From positions 1 to 5,077 of the forward strand of contig JAGBSU010000177.1 of assembly GCA_017631705.1 (NCBI GenBank): a DNA stretch of 5,077 nucleotides. The letters run 5' to 3'. Both the position numbers and the translations under genes were made by a program. Origin of the DNA: Clostridia bacterium. Lineage in GTDB: Bacteria > Bacillota > Clostridia > Oscillospirales > Acutalibacteraceae. Below are positions 1-5,077 of the stretch, piece by piece; the first letter of the stretch is position 1; every line of letters starts with the position of its first letter. The notes under the pieces are model-generated. The model made no database searches, was not told where the DNA came from, and was given only the letters and a program-made list of their open reading frames with translations.

Positions 1-2235
1 GAAAAACATCCCGATGCCGACAAATTGCAAATTTGCCAAATGGATGTCGGTGCCGCCGAACCGATTCAGATTATCACCGGTGCCCAAAATGTATTTGAGG
101 GTGCATTAGTACCTGCCGCATTGCACGATTCGCTGTTGCCCAACGGCATGCACATTAAAAAAGGTAAACTGCGCGGTCTTCCGTCGGACGGTATGCTGTG
201 TTCCGGTGAGGAATTGTGTCTTAAAGAAGCGGATTATCCCGGTGCCGAGGAATACGGTATTTTGATTTTAAAAGAAGATGTGCCGACCGGTACTGATATG
301 CGGGATATTTTACACCTCAACGATGTGGTTATTGATTTTAAAATCACTGCCAACCGCCCCGATTGTCAAAGTGTCTTGGGTGTTGCCCGTGAAATCGCCG
401 TTGCCTTAGAACAAGAGTTCCGTGCACCGAAGCCTTGCTATAAAACCATCGGCGGCGATATCAAAGATATTTTGGATATTACCGTAGAAGATTACGATTT
501 GTGCCCTCGTTATATGGGTCGTGTGGTGCGTAATTTGCGCATTGCTCCCTCGCCGGATTGGATGAAGGATTGCTTACGCAGTGCCGGTATGCGCCCGATT
601 AATAACATTGTTGATATTACCAACTTTGTGATGCTGGAAACCGGACATCCCATGCACGCCTTTGATTTGCGGGATATTGCCGGCAACCACATTATTGTTC
701 GCCGTGCCGAAGACGGCGAGGAAATTGTCACCTTAGACGGCAAGCCGCACATACTCTCCCCCGATATGTTGGTGATTGCCGATGCCAAAGAGCCTTCCTG
801 CCTTGCCGGTATTATGGGTGGTCTTAACAGCGAAATCAAGGACGACACCACCGATTTGTTATTTGAATGTGCCAAGTTCCGCCGTGACAGCGTTCGTCGT
901 ACTGCCCGTACCTTGGGTGTGCGTACCGAATCTTCCGCGCGTTTTGAAAAGGGCGTAGATATTGTTGGTGTGGAATATGCCATGAACCGTGCGTTGCAAT
1001 TGATTGAAGAATTGGATGCCGGTGACATTATCGACGGTGTGATTGACCGTCACGAAGCCTTACCGCCGGCGCGTGTGCTGACGGTAACCGCCGAAAGCAT
1101 TAACGCGTTGCTGGGTGTTGATGTTCCTGTGGATACCATGGTGGATATTCTCAATCGCTTGGAAATTGCCACTACCATCAAAGACGGTGTGCTGACTTGT
1201 ACCGTGCCGTCGTTCCGTGACGATGTCGAGGGGCGTGCCGATTTAGCGGAAGAAGTCATGCGTGTCTATGGCTATGACCACATTGTGTCTACCCCGATGA
1301 CCGGCTCGATTGTGCGCGGCAAGCAGTTGCCCGAACGGTTGCACACCGAACAAATCAAAGAACTGCTGATTACACAAGGGATGCAGGAAATCTCCACCTA
1401 TTCGTTTATTAGCGGAAAAGCGCTCGATACCTTATCGCTTGCTGAGGATGACAGCCGTCGCCGTACCGTCACCCTGCTCAACCCCTTGGGCGAAGAATAT
1501 TCGGTTTTGAGAACACAACTGATTACCAGTATGCTCACGGTTCTTGCCACCAACTATAACCGCAAAAACACAGCCGTGCGGTTTTTTGAAGTGAGCAAAC
1601 GCTTTATTCCCAAGTCACTACCGGTCAACGAACAGCCCGAAGAAGTACCGGTGCTGGCATTGGGCATTTACGGCGACAAAGAAGATTTCTTTACTTTTAA
1701 AGGCATTATCGAAACCTTGCTCGCCGATTGCGGTGTTACAGCCGATTATGCTCGCAGTCATGAGCCGTTTTTACATCCCGGTCGTCAAGCCGCCGCGTAT
1801 GTGGGCGATACCTGCCTTGGCACCTTCGGCGAAGTCCATCCCGATACCGCTGCTGCCTACGATTTGAACACTCGCGTATACGTGGCAGAGTTTGTGTTGG
1901 AGCCTTTGTTTGCCGCTATCGAAAACAAACGCACGCTTTACAAACCGTTGCCCCGTTTCCCTGCTGTGGAACGCGATTTGGCGCTTCTGTGCGACGAGGA
2001 GTTGCCGGTAGCGGAAATTCAAAAAGTGATTGCCAAAGCAGGCGGAAAACTATTGGAAAACGTGGCGTTGTTTGACGTGTACCAAGGCGCACAAATTGCC
2101 GCCGGCAAAAAGAGTGTGGCATTTAGCCTATACTTCCGTTCTGCCGAGGGAACGTTGACCGACAGCGACATTGACCCGTTGCTTAAAAAGATTTTTGAAC
2201 GGTTACAAGAAAAAGGTTGCACGCTTCGTTCATAA
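1..2235 (+). CDS. pheT: Phenylalanine--tRNA ligase beta subunit, 5'-truncated by window edge
   Basis: Cytoplasmic enzyme subunit that, with PheS in an (alpha-beta)2 tetramer, attaches phenylalanine to tRNA-Phe and hydrolyses mischarged Tyr-tRNA-Phe. The frame is open from base 1, giving 744 visible residues; full bacterial PheT is near 800, so about 40-50 N-terminal residues lie outside. The visible part starts inside the tRNA-binding OB-fold (HPDADKLQICQMDVG, then ITGAQNV and LRGLPSDGMLCS). Next come the B3/B4 editing domain (about 170-350, signature NNIVDITNFVMLETGHPMHA at 201-220; Glu289 in LLFECA matches the editing-site Glu) and the B5 domain (about 355-428). By family analogy, D408, D414, E417 and E418 are the Mg ligands shared with PheS. 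The catalytic-like core and the C-terminal FDX-ACB anticodon-binding domain (647-744, from YKPLPRFPAVERD) follow. The TTG at 25 is internal and not the start. pheS is expected just upstream. No terminator is visible after the stop, so read-through into ireB is possible. Confidence 0.97.
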   Translation, partial: EKHPDADKLQICQMDVGAAEPIQIITGAQNVFEGALVPAALHDSLLPNGMHIKKGKLRGLPSDGMLCSGEELCLKEADYPGAEEYGILILKEDVPTGTDMRDILHLNDVVIDFKITANRPDCQSVLGVAREIAVALEQEFRAPKPCYKTIGGDIKDILDITVEDYDLCPRYMGRVVRNLRIAPSPDWMKDCLRSAGMRPINNIVDITNFVMLETGHPMHAFDLRDIAGNHIIVRRAEDGEEIVTLDGKPHILSPDMLVIADAKEPSCLAGIMGGLNSEIKDDTTDLLFECAKFRRDSVRRTARTLGVRTESSARFEKGVDIVGVEYAMNRALQLIEELDAGDIIDGVIDRHEALPPARVLTVTAESINALLGVDVPVDTMVDILNRLEIATTIKDGVLTCTVPSFRDDVEGRADLAEEVMRVYGYDHIVSTPMTGSIVRGKQLPERLHTEQIKELLITQGMQEISTYSFISGKALDTLSLAEDDSRRRTVTLLNPLGEEYSVLRTQLITSMLTVLATNYNRKNTAVRFFEVSKRFIPKSLPVNEQPEEVPVLALGIYGDKEDFFTFKGIIETLLADCGVTADYARSHEPFLHPGRQAAAYVGDTCLGTFGEVHPDTAAAYDLNTRVYVAEFVLEPLFAAIENKRTLYKPLPRFPAVERDLALLCDEELPVAEIQKVIAKAGGKLLENVALFDVYQGAQIAAGKKSVAFSLYFRSAEGTLTDSDIDPLLKKIFERLQEKGCTLRS

Positions 2236-2240
2236 ACCTC

Positions 2241-2269
2241 TTGTAATTTTTGAAAAAATAGCGTATACT
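2241..2269 (+). promoter_or_regulatory. Putative sigma-A promoter for ireB and its partner gene
   Basis: In the pheT-ireB gap, TTGTAA (2241-2246, four of six matches to TTGACA) lies 17 nt before TATACT (2264-2269, five of six matches to TATAAT). The spacer is AT-rich with an A tract. Transcription would start near 2276, leaving a leader of about 24 nt, just enough for the ribosome binding site. The -35 begins six bases after the pheT stop codon. This is inferred from consensus matching only; AT-rich gaps can give such matches by chance. Confidence 0.55.
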
Positions 2270-2286
2270 GTTATTGATTAGTAGAT

Positions 2287-2292
2287 GGGAGG
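2287..2292 (+). promoter_or_regulatory. Ribosome binding site that fixes the ireB start
   Basis: GGGAGG sits 7 nt before ATG at 2300. An in-frame ATG at 2285 overlaps this site and would add five residues (MGGFI), but it has no suitable site of its own: the bases before it are TTGATTAGTAG. The start is therefore set at 2300. Confidence 0.85.
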
Positions 2293-2299
2293 CTTTATT

Positions 2300-2545
2300 A
2301 TGTTAGATAAAACCATGACTTTTTCCCTAAATGAGGATAAAGACCAACAAATGAAACAAATTCTCACCGCGGTGTACGATGCGTTGCGTGAGAAGGGGTA
2401 TAATCCCATCAACCAGTTGGTGGGCTACATTTTATCGGAGGACCCCACCTACATTACCACGCACAACAATGCACGCAGTTTGATTCGCAAATTGGACCGC
2501 GATGAATTATTACGGGCAATGGTGCGTTCGTATCTTAATGAATAA
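2300..2545 (+). CDS. ireB: IreB-family regulatory phosphoprotein (UPF0297, YrzL)
   Basis: Small cytoplasmic protein of 81 residues, the usual length for this family. Family hallmarks are visible: a short N-terminal DKTMTF segment, then [20 protein letters not shown] (about 25-44), [12 protein letters not shown] and a C-terminal [13 protein letters not shown] helix. In Enterococcus faecalis, IreB is phosphorylated on N-terminal threonines by the PASTA kinase IreK, dephosphorylated by IreP, and lowers cephalosporin resistance. Here T5 and T7 (with S9 nearby) are the candidate phosphosites; this is inferred from position. No enzymatic motif, signal peptide or membrane segment is present. The common Firmicutes neighbours of yrzL are alaS upstream and ruvX plus yrzB downstream. 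Here it instead follows pheT and precedes an unnamed gene 14 nt away. A promoter at 2241-2269 may drive the pair. Family assignment is secure; the phenotype in this organism is not known. Confidence 0.95.
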   Translation: MLDKTMTFSLNEDKDQQMKQILTAVYDALREKGYNPINQLVGYILSEDPTYITTHNNARSLIRKLDRDELLRAMVRSYLNE

Positions 2546-2559
2546 GTGAGGGCAAGAAA

Positions 2560-2856
2560 ATGGCCGAAAAAACAGAAACAATTTTGACCTACAAAGGCAA
2601 GCCGTTGGTGCGTAGCGGCAATGTGCTTTACTACGGGGATATGGCAGAAAAATGCGTTGTCATGCTGCAAATTCTGTCTACCACCACCAAAGGTGACATG
2701 CAAGTGGCCGACAAAGTACAGGTTCAGTTATTATTGACCGACCCTGAAGTGCGTATGAAAGACCGTATCTTAAAAAAGAGTGAGAAAAACGGGTTGTACA
2801 ACGCCATGGATATCGGCAGTATTTGGTTGGAACGCACCTTGGCAGAAGATAAGTAA
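2560..2856 (+). CDS. Conserved-looking 98-residue protein of unknown function, paired with ireB
   Basis: I do not recognise a named family. The 98-residue product begins at ATG 2560, with GTGAGGG (2546-2552) 7 nt upstream as a good Shine-Dalgarno site. It has no signal peptide or membrane segment and a single cysteine (C32), so it is probably a small soluble cytoplasmic protein. The first two thirds read as alternating beta-strand segments (YKGKPLVRSGNVLYYG at 11-26, KCVVMLQILSTT at 31-42, DKVQVQLLLTD at 51-61). A charged stretch follows (RMKDRILKKSEKNG at 65-78), then a probable C-terminal helix (DIGSIWLERTLAED at 84-97). Coding character and codon use match the neighbours, so it is a real gene. 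It starts 14 nt after the ireB stop, and its TAA stop overlaps the A tract of the terminator, so it is the last gene of the ireB transcript. It is not RuvX (about 140 residues, DNase fold), and I see no resemblance to the acidic YrzB/DUF1292 type. Confidence 0.85.
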   Translation: MAEKTETILTYKGKPLVRSGNVLYYGDMAEKCVVMLQILSTTTKGDMQVADKVQVQLLLTDPEVRMKDRILKKSEKNGLYNAMDIGSIWLERTLAEDK

Positions 2857-2895
2857 AAAAAGCCTCGTTCGAAAATTTCGAACGAGGCTTTTTTT
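2855..2895. terminator. Bidirectional intrinsic terminator, perfect inverted repeat
   Basis: A perfect inverted repeat with 20-nt arms (2855-2874 and 2876-2895) around a single central A at 2875. Each arm consists of seven A or T bases plus AGCCTCGTTCGAAA or its complement, so the hairpin has a GC-rich GCCTCG/CGAGGC lower stem. The T run follows the stem on either strand, so it can end both the plus-strand pheT/ireB/unnamed transcript and the minus-strand mgtC transcript. It overlaps the TAA stop (2854-2856) of the unnamed gene and lies 25 nt past the mgtC stop. Confidence 0.95.
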
Positions 2896-2919
2896 GTTTT
2901 ATTATCCTTGTTGTCGTCT

Positions 2920-3606
2920 TTATGTATTGATATCGTACAGCACCAAAATGCGGTCATCCAAAGCGAGCAGCGATTGTTTTAAGTCGTCGAAATGACTGTT
3001 ATTTTTCACTAAAATGGATAAGCCGACATGCCCGGCAATACCGCTGCGAGGCGGAAAAATATCAAGCGAATGCAGAGAATCCTCGAAATCGTACAAAATA
3101 GCAGAGGCTTCGTCCGCCAAGGCAACATCCGGCAATTCCACATACACATGTGCCGAGTTTTTGCGTGTGCGTTCCAAGTGGCTGAGTACCGTCATACCGA
3201 ACACGCACAACACCGTGGCAATCAGCGTACCGACATAAAAGCCGTATCCTACCGCAATACCGATAGCGGCGGTAGCCCACATACCGGCGGCGGTTGTCAG
3301 ACCCGTAATGGCAGAACTGTTACGCACCATAATCATACCGGCACCCAAAAAACCAATGCCGGAAATCACTTGTGCCGAAAGGCGCGCCACATCTGCGCCA
3401 AACTGTAATTCTTGTGATATAAACAAACCGGTGAGTGCCGTGAGTGCCGCACCGACGCAGACAAGCAAGTGCGTACGCAAACCTGCCGGACGACCGTGAC
3501 GGCCGCGTTCCATGCCGATAACGCCACCTAAGACAGCCGCCAACAGCAACCGTACCGTTACCGAAATGTAATTAAATTCACATAACATTTCTAAAAATTC
3601 TTTCAT
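2920..3606 (-). CDS. MgtC/SapB-family inner membrane protein
   Basis: A 228-residue membrane protein starting at ATG 3604-3606, chosen because AAAGGAG lies 8 nt upstream; the frame stays open further upstream but lacks a site there. The N-terminal half is the MgtC domain. Hydrophobic segments fall at about 13-32, 43-62, 75-95, 102-120 and 121-142. Between the first two is the family signature GMERGRHGRPAGLRTH (31-46), and later GIGFLGAGMIM (83-93) and GLTTAAGMWATAAIGIAVG (102-120). The C-terminal 80 residues (about 150-228) are soluble and predicted to form the ACT-like domain found in MgtC proteins. In Salmonella and Mycobacterium, MgtC supports growth in low Mg and in macrophages, and in Salmonella it binds F-ATPase. 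Most family members outside pathogens have no proven role, so a Mg or cation stress function is only inferred. There is no mgtA-type ATPase beside it. It follows the rqcH-like gene by 73 nt but has its own promoter. Confidence 0.93.
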   Translation of the reverse strand: MKEFLEMLCEFNYISVTVRLLLAAVLGGVIGMERGRHGRPAGLRTHLLVCVGAALTALTGLFISQELQFGADVARLSAQVISGIGFLGAGMIMVRNSSAITGLTTAAGMWATAAIGIAVGYGFYVGTLIATVLCVFGMTVLSHLERTRKNSAHVYVELPDVALADEASAILYDFEDSLHSLDIFPPRSGIAGHVGLSILVKNNSHFDDLKQSLLALDDRILVLYDINT

Positions 3607-3614
3607 AGCGAATT

Positions 3615-3621
3615 CTCCTTT
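3615..3621 (-). promoter_or_regulatory. Ribosome binding site that fixes the mgtC-family start
   Basis: On the minus strand AAAGGAG occurs 8 nt before ATG 3604-3606. The reading frame remains open upstream to 3732, but that extension runs back through the promoter and into the upstream gene's 3' end, so the start at 3606 is preferred. Confidence 0.85.
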
Positions 3622-3649
3622 TTGAACATCGTACGCTGGTGTGGGGTTA

Positions 3650-3683
3650 ACTATACCATAAACCGCTCCCACCGAAATGTCAA
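3650..3683 (-). promoter_or_regulatory. Promoter of the mgtC-family gene, -35 overlapping the upstream stop codon
   Basis: On the minus strand a perfect TTGACA (3678-3683) is followed after 17 nt by TATGGT (3655-3660, four of six matches). Five bases further on is TATAGT (3650-3655), preceded by TGG, which would make an extended -10 element (TGnTATAGT). Either gives a start near 3643-3648 and a leader of about 40 nt. The TGA within TTGACA is the stop codon of the rqcH-like gene. The leader is too short for an M-box Mg riboswitch. Inferred from consensus only. Confidence 0.65.
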
Positions 3684-5077
3684 TTTTTTTCAACACGCAA
3701 CCGATTAGCCAGTAACGGGTCGGGTGTGACATAGGCGGTGCGGTTGGTTTCGTAAATCACCATACCGGGTTTCGAGCCTGCCGGCTTTTTGACATGGCGA
3801 ATTTGCGTATAGTCTACCGGCACTTGTGACGATGCCGCCGCTTTGGAATAGGTTGCCGCCAAAATAGCAGCTTGTTCTAACGTGCGGTCGGGCGGGGTGA
3901 CACCGTCGGTTAGTACCACCGTATGCGAACCGGCAATGTTTTTGGTATGAAACCACCAGTCACTACCTTTGGCGGTTTTGGTGGTCAAGCGGTCGTTTTG
4001 CAGATTGTTGCGACCGACCAAGATAGTAAAGCCGTCATCCGATATAAACCCCCACGGTTTGGTGGGTGGCGGCGGTTTTTGACGGTTGGAACGGCGACGC
4101 AAGTAACCGGTTTGTTCGAGTTCCGTGCGTAATTCTTCCAATTCACGGGTGGTGGTAGCACGCGTGAGGGTGTCGAACACCGAATCCAAATATTGCAGTT
4201 CGGTTTCGCCGAGTGCAAGTTGCTGTTGCAAGATTTCCTCGGCAGTTTTGGCTTTACGGTATTCTTTATAATATTTTTGCGCATTTTGCACGGCCGTTAA
4301 CGACGGGTCTAACGGCACACGCAACAGCGAAGCGTTTTCGTCGTAGTAATTGACAAGTTCCGCCGACGACGCACCCTTGGGAATTAGCCCTAAATTAGCG
4401 TTGATAACGTCAGCATACAAGCGTTTTTCGTCACGGCGCGAGGAATCTTCCAGTTCGCGGCGCTGATTTTCCAGTTTGCGAGAAATGCGGTCGACCGCTG
4501 TGTTGAGCACGCGGAAAATATCGTGCGAGTGTTGGCGCATGCGTTCGGCGGCATCTTTTTCGGCATAAAATTCGTCTAACAGTTTGGAAAAACTCGACGA
4601 TTCTTTACCGATAGCGGAAAGACCGTATTGCGTAATCGGCAACAAACTGAAATCCAGCGGTGTGCGGTCGGTGCGGTATAACAAATACGGCACCCGCTTT
4701 TCGGGATTTTGTACGGCGGTTTGTACCCGATAAAACACCCGTTCCAGACGATGCTGTTGTACTTCGGTTAATGTGCCGGTGTACGTTTCACCGTGTAGTG
4801 TTTGATAAGCCGCTTCACGGCACAAAAGCGGTGACATACCTTGTGTGCGAGCAAGCAGTACTTTATCCAGTGTTGCCCCACTGCCTGCCGCGATATGGGC
4901 GGTTAGTTCTTCGGGGGTATGCAGTGAAACATCCCAATGCAACTCATCCGAAGGCGGAATGAGATATTCCGCACCGGGTAAAATAGGGCGTATCGGGGAC
5001 ATGGTTAAATCCACCCGTTTAATCGCATCGATAATTTTACCGTCTTCTCCAATTAGAATGATGTTACTGTAACGACC
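3680..5077 (-). CDS. rqcH: RqcH / NFACT-family ribosome quality control protein (FbpA-like), 5'-truncated by window edge
   Basis: Cytoplasmic ribosome-associated factor; bacterial RqcH binds 50S subunits obstructed by a peptidyl-tRNA and recruits tRNA-Ala to add C-terminal alanine tails that mark the stalled chain for proteolysis. Older annotations call this family fibronectin-binding protein (FbpA). The frame is open to the window edge, giving 465 visible residues of an expected 570-590. It begins GRYSNIILIGEDGKIIDAIK, late in the NFACT-N domain; the tRNA-binding Asp-Arg pair of that domain lies outside. Next come a helix-hairpin-helix-like segment (about 54-92), long charged helices forming the coiled-coil arm (about 171-226 and 261-329), a PPPP linker, and the NFACT-R domain (about 339-453) with DGFTILVGRNNLQNDRLTTK, WWFHTKNIAGSH and SSQVPVDYTQIRHVKKP. 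The GTG at 5014 and ATG near 5002 are internal. No hairpin terminator follows the stop; the next gene's -35 overlaps it. Confidence 0.95.
   Translation of the reverse strand, partial: GRYSNIILIGEDGKIIDAIKRVDLTMSPIRPILPGAEYLIPPSDELHWDVSLHTPEELTAHIAAGSGATLDKVLLARTQGMSPLLCREAAYQTLHGETYTGTLTEVQQHRLERVFYRVQTAVQNPEKRVPYLLYRTDRTPLDFSLLPITQYGLSAIGKESSSFSKLLDEFYAEKDAAERMRQHSHDIFRVLNTAVDRISRKLENQRRELEDSSRRDEKRLYADVINANLGLIPKGASSAELVNYYDENASLLRVPLDPSLTAVQNAQKYYKEYRKAKTAEEILQQQLALGETELQYLDSVFDTLTRATTTRELEELRTELEQTGYLRRRSNRQKPPPPTKPWGFISDDGFTILVGRNNLQNDRLTTKTAKGSDWWFHTKNIAGSHTVVLTDGVTPPDRTLEQAAILAATYSKAAASSQVPVDYTQIRHVKKPAGSKPGMVIYETNRTAYVTPDPLLANRLRVEKN

Noticed and set aside
25..27. TTG as the start of pheT
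   Set aside because: The frame continues unbroken to base 1, and the bases before it encode the conserved HPDADK motif of the tRNA-binding domain, so the true start is upstream of the window.
510..1028. Long open frame (172 codons) on the minus strand inside pheT
   Set aside because: It lies fully antisense to a confidently identified pheT, its translation is Ser/Arg/Thr-rich with no recognisable domain, and it has no convincing ribosome binding site. It is a by-product of pheT codon use.
3028..3408. Plus-strand open frame of 126 codons opposite the mgtC-family gene
   Set aside because: It is antisense to a clear MgtC protein, and its translation is His/Thr/Arg-rich and low in hydrophobic residues, typical of a shadow frame.
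3641..3672. Possible hairpin after rqcH (GTGGG/CCCAC) as a terminator
   Set aside because: Only about five base pairs with a loop of more than 20 nt and no T run after it, so it is not a credible intrinsic terminator.
3607..3679. Mg-sensing riboswitch upstream of the mgtC-family gene
   Set aside because: The gap is 73 nt in total and the predicted transcript leader about 40 nt, far shorter than an M-box; no conserved elements are visible.
3607..3732. N-terminal extension of the mgtC-family protein to 3732
   Set aside because: The extra 42 residues overlap the promoter and the end of rqcH, resemble no MgtC N-terminus, and the good ribosome binding site points to 3606.
4660..4962. Plus-strand open frame of 100 codons opposite rqcH
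   Set aside because: It is antisense to the conserved HhH and coiled-coil part of RqcH, with no domain and no Shine-Dalgarno site.
1..5077. Mobile elements, CRISPR arrays, tRNA or rRNA genes, attachment sites
   Set aside because: No direct repeat series, transposase motifs, tRNA-like cloverleaf or phage-type genes were seen; nearly all sequence is accounted for by five housekeeping-type genes.

Overview
This 5.1 kb window looks like ordinary chromosome from a low-to-mid GC Firmicute, most likely a Clostridia member of the Oscillospiraceae/Ruminococcaceae type. The grounds are an IreB (UPF0297/YrzL) gene, which is a Firmicutes marker, a bacterial-type RqcH/NFACT protein, strong GGAGG-type Shine-Dalgarno sites and an A-tract/hairpin/T-tract terminator. 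The genus cannot be fixed by reading alone.

Layout: two convergent gene sets meet at about 2875. On the plus strand, the window opens inside pheT (phenylalanyl-tRNA synthetase beta subunit, missing its first few dozen residues). A 64-nt gap with a plausible promoter follows, then ireB and a 98-residue protein I cannot name. A perfect 20-bp-arm inverted repeat, with A and T tracts, closes this side and also serves the opposite strand. On the minus strand, read from the right edge, a 5'-truncated rqcH-like gene (NFACT family, ribosome quality control) is followed by a MgtC/SapB-family membrane protein gene that has its own promoter. The -35 hexamer of that promoter contains the rqcH stop codon.

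Functionally, pheT (tRNA charging) and rqcH (rescue of stalled 60S-like/50S-nascent chain complexes by alanine tailing) belong to translation. IreB is known in Enterococcus as a small target of the PASTA-domain Ser/Thr kinase that tunes cell-wall stress responses. MgtC-type proteins are membrane proteins linked to magnesium and pH adaptation in some bacteria. Nothing indicates that these four work as one pathway. The tightest link is ireB with the unnamed 98-residue gene, which are 14 nt apart and share one promoter and one terminator.

I see no mobile element, CRISPR array, RNA gene or riboswitch, and no gene-free stretch over 90 nt. The most useful lead is the unnamed protein paired with IreB in the place where many Firmicutes carry ruvX. 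I do not see strong evidence for a wholly new system here.
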